From Clostridiales bacterium (GTDB taxonomy: Bacteria; Bacillota; Clostridia; Christensenellales; UBA1242), in contig DOEE01000003.1 in assembly GCA_003524095.1 (NCBI GenBank), forward strand, positions 721,018-785,017: a stretch of 64,000 bases of DNA, read 5' to 3'. Made by a program: the position numbers and the translations under genes. Below the pieces are notes generated by a model that made no database searches, had not been told where the DNA came from, and was given only the letters and a program-made list of their open reading frames with translations. Shown here in pieces: positions 16,446 through 24,654 of the stretch (the stretch's first letter is position 1; each line of letters begins with the position of its first letter).

Positions 16446-16682
16446 TTAAAACGTGTGAGCAATTTTTAAAAAACTCGAAATTGCGTTTATTTGCAAATCA
16501 TATTTTCCATCGTCATTAATTAAAATACTAAGACTCACGTCTTCACTAGTTATATCAAAATAATTTTTGAGAACATTCATAATTTCGGATTTAAGAAGTC
16601 TTTCTATTTTTTCAGGATTTTCTTTTTTGTCAGCGACAATAATATTTTTTAATCTGTTTTCCAAATTAGCCAAATCCCTCAT
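16446..16682 (-). CDS. minE: Cell division topological specificity factor MinE
   Basis: 78 residues. An N-terminal helix, RDLANLENRLKNIIVADKKENPEKIERLLKSEI (given in parts: RDLANLENRLKNIIVAD, then KKENPEKIERLLKSEI), matches the MinD-binding and membrane-contact region, followed by the dimer domain. MinE stimulates the MinD ATPase and makes it oscillate between poles. Its ATG overlaps the minD stop. A MinE beside spoIVFAB is informative, because Bacillus uses MinJ/DivIVA instead. No minC is seen next to it. Confidence 0.88.
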   Translation of the reverse strand: MRDLANLENRLKNIIVADKKENPEKIERLLKSEIMNVLKNYFDITSEDVSLSILINDDGKYDLQINAISSFLKIAHTF

Positions 16683-17467
16683 ACCCTACCTCTCAATCTT
16701 TTTCTTATTGAACCCAAAAAACCCTGATATTTTTTTGTACAATCAAAAATTTTATTGTCTACCCCACTTAGATTTTTAACAATCATATTCATAGAAATTT
16801 GAATGGGAGAACTACTTTCAAATACACCCGCCGACAAAGACTGAAGAGTCACGCTATCATCTTCGGGAATAACGCCCAAAAGTTTAACACTTAGACTTTC
16901 GGCAATGGTATTTACACCAAGCATTTTTGAATCCAAAACCAAATCTCCCCTAACCCTATTAATAATTAGATATGGCACATGTTTGGTCTTGAGTACATTA
17001 ATAATTTTGTCAGCATCTCTAATGGCAGACAAGTGCGGTGTAGTTACAACAATATATTCATCTGCCGAATCGACAGCACGTCTAAAACCACCATCAATCC
17101 CCGCCGGACAATCTATCAAAACATAATCAAAATAACTATCGAGTTGCATAATAATACTAGATAATTCTCTTGCACCAAATCTAACTTTCGAAAATCCATG
17201 AGTGCTTGGGAATATAAACAAGTTACTCTCCAAAAAATCTTGAATCAAAGCCTGTTTTGGCTGACATTTTCCTTCCAAAACATCAATTACATCGTAGACG
17301 ATTTTGTTTTCTATGCCCATTACTACATCCAGGTTATTGAGTCCAAAATCCATATCTATAAGCAAAGTTTTGTAGCCATTTTTGGCTAGTGTCATTCCTA
17401 ATGACGCAACAATAGTAGTTTTTCCAACCCCGCCTTTGCCACTTGTTACACAAATTTTTCGTGCCAT
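16679..17467 (-). CDS. minD: Septum site-determining ATPase MinD
   Basis: 262-residue ParA-type ATPase that places the division site at midcell. The deviant Walker A SGKGGVGKTT is at residues 9-18, LLIDMDFGLNNLDVVMG is switch I with the A' motif, and DYVLIDCPAGID is Walker B. The C-terminus KKYQGFLGSIRKRLRG is the amphipathic membrane-targeting helix. The gene has AGGGGAT before its ATG and follows a terminator, so it should start the minD-minE unit. The perfect TGTCGAA heptamer at 17562-17568 is the core of the Spo0A box but may be chance. Confidence 0.96.
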   Translation of the reverse strand: MARKICVTSGKGGVGKTTIVASLGMTLAKNGYKTLLIDMDFGLNNLDVVMGIENKIVYDVIDVLEGKCQPKQALIQDFLESNLFIFPSTHGFSKVRFGARELSSIIMQLDSYFDYVLIDCPAGIDGGFRRAVDSADEYIVVTTPHLSAIRDADKIINVLKTKHVPYLIINRVRGDLVLDSKMLGVNTIAESLSVKLLGVIPEDDSVTLQSLSAGVFESSSPIQISMNMIVKNLSGVDNKIFDCTKKYQGFLGSIRKRLRGRV

Positions 17468-17511
17468 AATATCCCCTAAAATTTAGACTTTAGTATATTC
17501 AATAATTTTTG

Positions 17512-17548
17512 AAAAAAAAAGTAAAGACAATTAAATTTCTTTACTTTT
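17512..17548 (-). terminator. Terminator after the MreB-like gene
   Basis: AAAAGTAAAG and CTTTACTTTT form a 10-bp stem, with nine T following on the minus strand. Confidence 0.88.
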
Positions 17549-17609
17549 AAATTTTTAAACTTTCGACATTAAATATCAAAAATAATTATTTAAATACAAA
17601 ACTTTTACT

Positions 17610-18578
17610 CTATGAATTTTGAGCGACTAGTTTTTCAATGTTTTGTTCATCATCTAGTATTTGACCAGCACCAATCATAGTTACAATATTTGGCTTGTAT
17701 CTAAAACTCTCCAAATCGAGTTTAACTTTTAAGAATTTTTCTATTCCAGCAATTTTACTCGAAGCACCACATAGATATATTCCATGTCTTTTTATATCCA
17801 AATTAACTTCGCTATCAAGTGAAGATATTATTTGCAAAATAGCAGATGCTATATTTGAATACTCGGACACAACAATTCCAAAAATATCACTACTGCTGAC
17901 TTCTACTTTTGAATACTCAGTTGTGTCTTTTATAAATCCTTCTATAGTCATTGACCTTATATCATTTGGAAGCAGAGTAGCAAGTTCATTTTTGACTTTT
18001 TCTGCACTTTCTTTGCTGATTTCAATACATTTTTCATCGTAGATTAATTTTGCAATTTTTTGATCAATATTGCTTCCGCCATTATAAACAGTCGCACCTG
18101 TCAAAATTCTTCCGTTGTTTATAACCGCAATTTCGGTGTTAACACCAATATCCACAATCAAAAAAGATTTTCTAAAATTTTCAATTTCAAAGCCATATGT
18201 GGTTGCAATAATCGAAGGCAAAACTTTAACATAATTAACACCCAATGCATAAGCTAGGTTTTTAAATTCAGCAACATATTTCATATTATCTAGCGACACC
18301 AAAAACAAAACTCCGTCTCTTTTGGTTATTTCTATCTTTTTGAAATACTCTCCGAGTAGAATTTCAGCCAAACTAAAATCTATTTGACCATTATCTACAA
18401 CTTTTCTATACTCCATTCCCGAAGTATACGCATCATTTCCAACCGCCACAGCAACTTCGTGTTTTCCCTTAATTCCAGTCACAACAACTGACCTATCATG
18501 CAAAACAACACCTACTCCTGCCTTGTATATAGATGTCATGTTGCTTCCAAGTTCAATTGCAAAATTAATCTTTTTCAT
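17610..18578 (-). CDS. Divergent MreB-like actin homologue
   Basis: 322 residues with the actin-superfamily layout of MreB: the phosphate-1 block FAIELGSNMTSIYKAGVGVVLHD at residues 5-27, the phosphate-2 block IVDIGVNTEIAVINNG near residue 143, and the adenosine block GIYLCGASSKIAGIEKFL near residue 275. MreB forms membrane filaments that guide wall synthesis in rods. Compared with typical MreB (DLGTANT, DIGGGTTE, LTGGG) each nucleotide motif is altered, so this may be a specialised paralogue. The position before minD matches the mreB-minD-spoIVF order of Firmicutes, but mreC and mreD are missing here. AGGAGA precedes the ATG; it ends in UAG. Confidence 0.83.
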   Translation of the reverse strand: MKKINFAIELGSNMTSIYKAGVGVVLHDRSVVVTGIKGKHEVAVAVGNDAYTSGMEYRKVVDNGQIDFSLAEILLGEYFKKIEITKRDGVLFLVSLDNMKYVAEFKNLAYALGVNYVKVLPSIIATTYGFEIENFRKSFLIVDIGVNTEIAVINNGRILTGATVYNGGSNIDQKIAKLIYDEKCIEISKESAEKVKNELATLLPNDIRSMTIEGFIKDTTEYSKVEVSSSDIFGIVVSEYSNIASAILQIISSLDSEVNLDIKRHGIYLCGASSKIAGIEKFLKVKLDLESFRYKPNIVTMIGAGQILDDEQNIEKLVAQNS

Positions 18579-18656
18579 AATTTCTCCTATGATTATTATA
18601 ACACCATTCTATTATATTACAAAATCTTAAAATAACATTGTCTCTCGATTATTAAA

Positions 18657-19973
18657 TTATTCTTGAATTTTATCTAAAACCACCAAGCTTTCAATATGTT
18701 TTGTATTTGGGAACATGTCGAATGCTTTGACGCTATTAATTGTAAAATTATTTATCATGAATTTCAAATCTCTTTCAAGAGTTGCCAAATTACAAGAAAC
18801 ATAAATAATTCGTTTTGGAAGATTATTATTTTCGTCCTTCAAAAATTGTAATAATTTTTCGCCACAACCACTTCTAGCGGGGTCAAGAATCAATGTATAA
18901 TCACCCAAATCTTTTGAAACGCACCTAATCTTTTCGTTTGCATCGCCACAAATATTTGTAAGTGTCGTAATATTATTAGACAATTTTAATTTTTGAGCGA
19001 TATCGGATGCAAACTTATTTATTTCAATTCCAATTACATTTTTGTTCTTTGCAATTATAGCAGACATAAGCCCCGCACCACTAAATGCATCAATTACATT
19101 GCTTGTCCCAATGTTTCTGATAACTTCCATATAGAGTTCTTTTTTTATTATATCGTTTATTTGCAAAAATGACAAATTATTAATGCTGTAATTAATTCCA
19201 AATTCGCTTGTATCAATCGAATTTTTTCCATACAACTCGAAGTATTTTCCTTTCATTATATCTTTGGAATTATCACTAACCAGTAGTGACAAGCCTTGGG
19301 TCTTGATTGCAGTATTTAATTTTTGATAGTAGTCAAACAAATTAATTTTTTTGCTTGCGACAATTGTAACTAAGAGTTTGTCATCTACTTCCCTTATAAC
19401 CAAATATTTCAAAAAACCAAGTTTAGAAGTATCCGAAAACAGTTTAAAGTTTTCATTAAAATATTTTTGCGAAAAGTTTAAAACTTTGATTATTCCCTTT
19501 TTTGAAATTAAACAATCTTTTATTTCAATTACATCATGCGAATTCTTTTTGAACATTCCAATTTTGATTTCATCTTGGCTATAAACAAAAGGAAAGGTCA
19601 TCTTATTGCGATATTCAAATTTGTTTTTTGAGATTATTTGAATATCCGAAAAACTCTTATCTACTTTTGAAATTGTGTCTTTGACTTTACACAACTTAAA
19701 TTCTAACTGTAACGAATCGTCCATATGTTGCAAATCGCAACCCCCACACTCAAAAAAATATGGACACTTAGGATTTATTCTACTTGTAGATTTAGTCAAG
19801 ACTTCATTCAGTTTTGCATTACAAAATCTAGTTTTGTTATTTGTAATTGTTACATCACAAGTCTCGCACGGCAATGCAAAATCGACAAAGCCAATTTTGT
19901 CTTTGTCGTCTCCACTAGGCACATAAAAAATACCTTCGCCATTAATACCTAATCTAACTATGTCTACTTGCAT
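18657..19973 (-). CDS. rlmD: TrmA/RlmD-family 23S rRNA (uracil-5-)-methyltransferase
   Basis: Transfers a methyl group from SAM to C5 of a uridine in 23S rRNA (or tRNA). The N-terminus holds a TRAM-like beta domain, then the 4Fe-4S cysteine set CPYFFECGGCDLQH near residue 70. The C-terminal Rossmann domain has VIDAFSGAGLMSAIIA (SAM motif I), LILDPARSGC, and the catalytic cysteine in IYVSCNLATLERDL. The length of 438 residues is usual. Which uridine it modifies cannot be told. It lies 32 bases after the glmU-like gene and may be read with it. Confidence 0.9.
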   Translation of the reverse strand: MQVDIVRLGINGEGIFYVPSGDDKDKIGFVDFALPCETCDVTITNNKTRFCNAKLNEVLTKSTSRINPKCPYFFECGGCDLQHMDDSLQLEFKLCKVKDTISKVDKSFSDIQIISKNKFEYRNKMTFPFVYSQDEIKIGMFKKNSHDVIEIKDCLISKKGIIKVLNFSQKYFNENFKLFSDTSKLGFLKYLVIREVDDKLLVTIVASKKINLFDYYQKLNTAIKTQGLSLLVSDNSKDIMKGKYFELYGKNSIDTSEFGINYSINNLSFLQINDIIKKELYMEVIRNIGTSNVIDAFSGAGLMSAIIAKNKNVIGIEINKFASDIAQKLKLSNNITTLTNICGDANEKIRCVSKDLGDYTLILDPARSGCGEKLLQFLKDENNNLPKRIIYVSCNLATLERDLKFMINNFTINSVKAFDMFPNTKHIESLVVLDKIQE

Positions 19974-20005
19974 AGTTTTATATTATCATAGATTTACAAA
20001 AAAAT

Positions 20006-20608
20006 CTATTTTTTAATCTTGGTTTTTAAATAATATGAATAGTTTGGCTTAGTTTCCGCATTGACTCTTCCGATTACAAAATCTCCACTCTCCGAATTTT
20101 TGGTTACAGTAGTTCCTGCACAAATATAAGTATCGTTAGCAATTTTAACTGGTGCTATTATATTTGAGTTTGAACCCACAAAACAATTATCTCCAACAAT
20201 CGAAATATTCTTTTCAACACCGTTGTAATTACAAAAGATAACACCACAACCAATATTTGAGTTTTTTCCAATAATTGCATCTCCGATATATGCCAAGTGA
20301 TTTACCTTTGTATTTGCACCAATTATACTATTTTTAATTTCAACATAGTTTCCAATTTTGCAATTATCCCCAATAGAACAATTTGGTCTTATGTGTGAAT
20401 ACGGCCCAATACTAACATTGCACCCAATATTAGATTCTTCCAAATAACTATCTGTAATACACGTTTTATCTTTAATTATACAATTTTTAATTGTACAGTT
20501 ATTGCCAACAACTATATCATTTCCGTCAAATACTGTATTAATTATGACATTATTTATACCTATTGACTTTAAATTAGTTAAACCCGAATTGTTTATTATA
20601 TTTTTCAA
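20006..20608 (-). CDS. Stand-alone GlmU-type acetyltransferase domain (left-handed beta-helix)
   Basis: 200 residues of hexapeptide repeats. The blocks match the C-terminal half of GlmU: IGPYSHIRPNCSIGDNCKIG, NHLAYIGDAIIG, IGCGVIFCNYNG and FVGSNSNIIAPV. In GlmU this domain acetylates glucosamine-1-phosphate on the way to UDP-GlcNAc. The N-terminal uridylyltransferase half is not encoded in or beside this gene. The start is a TTG with GGGGGA just upstream. Either the two GlmU activities are split over two genes, or the substrate is another sugar; the first is my preference because the NH(L)xYIGDA and CNY[DN]G residues are kept. Confidence 0.82.
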   Translation of the reverse strand: MKNIINNSGLTNLKSIGINNVIINTVFDGNDIVVGNNCTIKNCIIKDKTCITDSYLEESNIGCNVSIGPYSHIRPNCSIGDNCKIGNYVEIKNSIIGANTKVNHLAYIGDAIIGKNSNIGCGVIFCNYNGVEKNISIVGDNCFVGSNSNIIAPVKIANDTYICAGTTVTKNSESGDFVIGRVNAETKPNYSYYLKTKIKK

Positions 20609-20654
20609 AATTCCCCCAATGTATAAAAATTAAATTTGTGTCAACCATAAACAT

Positions 20655-21374
20655 ATGATTTTCACATTGATTTGTAGAAGTATAATTTTATATGTTTTAA
20701 TTTTATTTTTAATAAGAATAATGGGCAAAAGACAGATTGGCGAAATGCAACCTTTTGAACTGGTTATAACCCTAGTTATTGCCGACCTTGCAACCATTCC
20801 AATGGCAGAAACTGCACTCCCACTCATTCAGGGAGTTATCCCATTATTTACTCTTGTATGTATTCATTATTTAATATGTTTACTTTCAAGAAAAAGTGTT
20901 ACTTTTCGAAGATTATTTAGCGGAAAGCCTGTAATTTTACTCGACCCAGATGGAATAAATTATGAAAATATGCGAAAAGTTAATATGAACTTTAATGACT
21001 TACTCGAAGGTTTACATTCGGCGGGATATTTCAATTTGGAAGAATTGCTTTATGTGATTTTGCAAACAAACGGAACTATGACAGTCATCAATAGGTCACC
21101 ATATGCACCATTAACCGCAAACGATATTGGCATTAGAAAAGAACAAGCAACACTGCCAATGATTATTATATCTAAGGGAAAAGTCATGAATGAAAATTTG
21201 AAACTTGCTGGCATTGACGAAAAGTTTTTGATAGAGAATGTTAGCAAAGTTGGAATTAACTCACTCAAAGACATTTTGATATTGACGTTTGATAACAAGG
21301 GCAAAATTTATGTTCAACCAAAGAAAGGAAAGTTCAAAACGGTTGATACTAAATACACAGGGGGCAATTGGTGA
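20655..21374 (+). CDS. YetF/DUF421 family membrane protein
   Basis: 239 residues. Two to three N-terminal membrane segments contain the family signature RIMGKRQIGEMQPFELVITL, followed by the soluble YetF domain with SGKPVILLDPDGINYENMRK and LLEGLHSAGYFNLEELLYVI. YetF proteins are common in spore formers; some, such as SpoVAEA-like or YetF itself, have been linked to spores, but the activity is unknown. It is divergent from the glmU-like gene only 46 bases away. Its stop overlaps the next start. Confidence 0.9.
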   Translation: MIFTLICRSIILYVLILFLIRIMGKRQIGEMQPFELVITLVIADLATIPMAETALPLIQGVIPLFTLVCIHYLICLLSRKSVTFRRLFSGKPVILLDPDGINYENMRKVNMNFNDLLEGLHSAGYFNLEELLYVILQTNGTMTVINRSPYAPLTANDIGIRKEQATLPMIIISKGKVMNENLKLAGIDEKFLIENVSKVGINSLKDILILTFDNKGKIYVQPKKGKFKTVDTKYTGGNW

Positions 21375-21757
21375 AAAAAGCAATAACTTTTATAGTAATA
21401 TTTGCTATAACTATCGTTTTTGGAATTTTGGAACTAAGTAGTGTTAGAAAAACACTAACTTCAATGGAAGATATTATATGTGACTTGAACAAGAGATACG
21501 AACTAAACAAGGAAGATATAACAATTTTTTATGACGAACTTGGAGACCTTAAAGAGTTTTGGGAACAACAAGAAGATTGGCTATGCTTTATATTTAACCA
21601 TAGAGATTTAAGCACAATAACGGATAGCATAAATAGACTTATTCCTTATACCAAAAATAATGATTATGATAATGCAATATGCGAATTGTCTCTACTCAAA
21701 GAATACTCCACAAAAAGTTACCACATAATGGGATTTAACTTTCATAATATATTTTAA
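21371..21757 (+). CDS. DUF4363 family protein
   Basis: 128 residues: one N-terminal membrane segment (ITFIVIFAITIVFGILEL) and a helical domain (YDELGDLKEFWEQQEDWLCFIFNHRDLSTI) characteristic of DUF4363, which is usually found beside YetF proteins in Clostridia. The function is not known. I start at the GTG that overlaps the YetF stop (GTGA), with AGGGGG 6 bases upstream, rather than at the TTG one codon earlier. Confidence 0.85.
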   Translation: MKKAITFIVIFAITIVFGILELSSVRKTLTSMEDIICDLNKRYELNKEDITIFYDELGDLKEFWEQQEDWLCFIFNHRDLSTITDSINRLIPYTKNNDYDNAICELSLLKEYSTKSYHIMGFNFHNIF

Positions 21758-21765
21758 AAGGTTTA

Positions 21766-21817
21766 AAAAAAGTAGTTTTGAAACACTTGTGCATATGCAC
21801 ATTCAAAACTACTTTTT
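21766..21817. terminator. Bidirectional terminator between DUF4363 and uvrA
   Basis: AAAAAGTAGTTTTGAA and TTCAAAACTACTTTTT form a 16-bp perfect stem between convergent genes. Confidence 0.93.
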
Positions 21818-21836
21818 CAATTTAAAAACTTAATAA

Positions 21837-24653
21837 TTATTTTTTCAAATAATCTTTGAGATATTTGGCGGTATAACCAATATTTTTCTTAACAATCTCT
21901 TCTGGAGTTCCCGTCGAAATAATTTCTCCGCCCAAATCTCCACCTTCCATACCTACATCAATTATATAATCAGCACATTTAATCACGTCTAAGTTATGTT
22001 CAATAATTACACATGTATTTCCATTATCTACAAGTCTATCTATTATATGCATTAGTTTTTCTATATCATATAGGTGCAATCCAGTTGTTGGTTCGTCCAA
22101 AATATATAGAGACTTGCCCGTACTACGTTTGCTAAGTTCGCAAGCCAACTTAACCCTTTGTGCTTCGCCACCACTAAGTTCAGTCGCTGGCTGACCAAGT
22201 TTTACATATCCAAGACCAACATCAACGAGTGTTTGAATTTTATTTTTAATTCTAGGAACGTTCTCAAAAAATTCATTGGCTTCGGATATAGTCATATCAA
22301 GAACATCATATATACTCTTACCTTTAAACTTGACTTCCAAAGTTTCTCTGTTGTATCTCTTTCCATGACAAACATCACAAGTCACATATACATCAGGCAA
22401 AAAGAACATCTCAATTTTCTTGATTCCTGCTCCGCCACAACTCTCACATCTACCCCCGCTTATATTAAAACTAAATCTTCCCGCAGTGTATCCACGCTCT
22501 TTTGCACTACTTGTTTCGGCAAATAGATTTCTAATATCCGTAAATACATTTGTATAAGTTGCAGGATTGCTACGTGGAGTTTTTCCAATTGGGCTTTGGT
22601 CAATATTAATTACTTTGTCTACATTTTCAAGCCCGCTAACAGATTTATGTTTGCCTTCAATCATATCAGATTTGTTAACATAATTGTATACAACAGGATA
22701 TAGTGTTTCATTAATAAGGCTACTCTTCCCGCTTCCGCTAACACCAGTTACAACAGTTGTAACACCCATTGGTATTTTTAGATTTACATTCTTAAGATTA
22801 TTGTGCGTGCATCCTTTGATTTCAATATATCCACGTGAAATCTCACGTCTAGCCTTTGGAACATTTATCTTTCTCTTACCACTCAAAAACTCTCCAGTTA
22901 TACTATCCTTACAATTAATAACGTCTTGCAAAGTGCCAGCAACTACCACGTTTCCGCCATGAACTCCTGCGTATTTGCCAATATCTACAATATAATCTGC
23001 AATTTTCATTGTATCTTCATCATGTTCAACAACGATTACAGTATTGCCCAAATCTCTTAGATGTTTGAGTGTGTCCAAAAGTTTATCGTTGTCTCTTTGA
23101 TGAAGTCCAATACTAGGCTCATCTAAGATATAAATAACCCCAGTAAGCCCACTGCCAATTTGTGTAGCAAGTCTAATTCTTTGAGACTCACCACCACTCA
23201 AAGTTCCCGCCATTCGAGATAGTGTCAAATAGTCTAGTCCAACATCCACCAAAAAGTGTAGCCTTGATTTAATCTCTTTGAGAATTGGCTCGGCAATTGT
23301 TTCGTTCATTTTGCTGAGTTTTAAGTTTTCCATAAATGAAAGAATATTCTTAACCGACATATTACAAACATCAATTATATTTTTTCGGTTTATGAATATA
23401 TTAAGTGCTTCAATCTTGAGTCTATCCCCATGACAAGTTGGGCATATTTCTTCTTTCATTAATTTCCTAATTTCTTCCTTGGCATAGTCGCTTGTGGTTT
23501 CTCTAAAACGTCTTTCGATATTCGGAATAATTCCTTCAAATGCCATTTGACCTACAACTTGCTCGCCAAGTCTCACATAGTCAATGTCGAGTTTTTCTTT
23601 TTTTGTCCCATACAAAATCATATCAAGCATACCCGCAGGCAAGTCTTTGACTGGAGTGTCAAGAGATACTCCAAACTTCCTAGCAACTGCACGATAAAAC
23701 ATTTTCGCCATTCCCGAATCGTACGACCAGCCAGATACATTTGACAAACCACATTTGTTTATTGGCATGTTTGGATTGGTAATTATTTTTTCGACATCTA
23801 TAATTTGTTTAAATCCTAAACCTTTGCAATCTTCACAAGCCCCAAACGGACTATTAAAACTAAAGAGTCGTGGGGCGATTTCTTCAATAGAATATCCACA
23901 CTCATCACAAAAGTGTGTTGTGCTAAATAGCATCATTTCGCCTTCGACATCAATATTTACTGTTCCTTTGGAAAGTTTAATTGCACTTTCAACACTATCC
24001 GTTATTCGACTTTGATTTTCATCTCTAACTACAAGTCTATCTATGACCACATAAATCGTATGTCTTATATTTTTTTCAAGTTTAATGTCATCGTCAAGTG
24101 TCATATCGCTTCCGTCAATTTTAACTCTGTGATAGCCTTCTTTTCTCAAATCATCTAATTCTTTTGCAAAAGTTCCCTTCTTTCCCTTAACATACGAAGC
24201 CATGATTTGAATTTTTTTATCCTTTAACTCCATAATCTTGTCGATTATGACGTCTATAGACTGAGTTGAAATTTCCTTTTTGCAATTTGGACAATAAGCC
24301 TTGCCTATATGTGCAAAAAGTAGCCTTAGGTAATCATAAATTTCGGTAACCGTTCCGACTGTACTTCTTGGATTATTTGAAGTTGTCTTTTGGTCAATTG
24401 ATATACTTGGCGACAATCCATCAATACTATCAACATCGGGTTTGGACATTTGTCCCAAAAATTGTCTAGCATAACTTGACAAACTTTCCATGTAACGTCT
24501 TTGACCTTCGGCAAAAATCGTGTCAAAAGCGAGTGTACTTTTGCCACTACCACTTACCCCAGTAAATACCACTAGTTTATTACGGGGAATTGTAAGATTA
24601 ATGTTTTTTAGGTTGTTTTCTCTCGCGCCTTTTATAACAATGTCTTCTAACAT
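21837..24653 (-). CDS. uvrA: Excinuclease ABC subunit A
   Basis: Finds DNA damage in nucleotide excision repair and loads UvrB. 938 residues, the normal length. Two ABC ATPase modules are present: Walker A GVSGSGKSTLAFDT at 32-45 with signature LSGGESQRIRLA, and GVSGSGKSSLINETLY near 640 with LSGGEAQRVKLA. Zinc sites CPNC (121), CDECGYS-CEDC and CESCGGAG-CDVC are visible. It follows uvrB with one base between, in the order uvrB-uvrA shared by most Firmicutes, under the SOS-type region before uvrB. Confidence 0.98.
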   Translation of the reverse strand: MLEDIVIKGARENNLKNINLTIPRNKLVVFTGVSGSGKSTLAFDTIFAEGQRRYMESLSSYARQFLGQMSKPDVDSIDGLSPSISIDQKTTSNNPRSTVGTVTEIYDYLRLLFAHIGKAYCPNCKKEISTQSIDVIIDKIMELKDKKIQIMASYVKGKKGTFAKELDDLRKEGYHRVKIDGSDMTLDDDIKLEKNIRHTIYVVIDRLVVRDENQSRITDSVESAIKLSKGTVNIDVEGEMMLFSTTHFCDECGYSIEEIAPRLFSFNSPFGACEDCKGLGFKQIIDVEKIITNPNMPINKCGLSNVSGWSYDSGMAKMFYRAVARKFGVSLDTPVKDLPAGMLDMILYGTKKEKLDIDYVRLGEQVVGQMAFEGIIPNIERRFRETTSDYAKEEIRKLMKEEICPTCHGDRLKIEALNIFINRKNIIDVCNMSVKNILSFMENLKLSKMNETIAEPILKEIKSRLHFLVDVGLDYLTLSRMAGTLSGGESQRIRLATQIGSGLTGVIYILDEPSIGLHQRDNDKLLDTLKHLRDLGNTVIVVEHDEDTMKIADYIVDIGKYAGVHGGNVVVAGTLQDVINCKDSITGEFLSGKRKINVPKARREISRGYIEIKGCTHNNLKNVNLKIPMGVTTVVTGVSGSGKSSLINETLYPVVYNYVNKSDMIEGKHKSVSGLENVDKVINIDQSPIGKTPRSNPATYTNVFTDIRNLFAETSSAKERGYTAGRFSFNISGGRCESCGGAGIKKIEMFFLPDVYVTCDVCHGKRYNRETLEVKFKGKSIYDVLDMTISEANEFFENVPRIKNKIQTLVDVGLGYVKLGQPATELSGGEAQRVKLACELSKRSTGKSLYILDEPTTGLHLYDIEKLMHIIDRLVDNGNTCVIIEHNLDVIKCADYIIDVGMEGGDLGGEIISTGTPEEIVKKNIGYTAKYLKDYLKK

Positions 24654-24654
24654 A

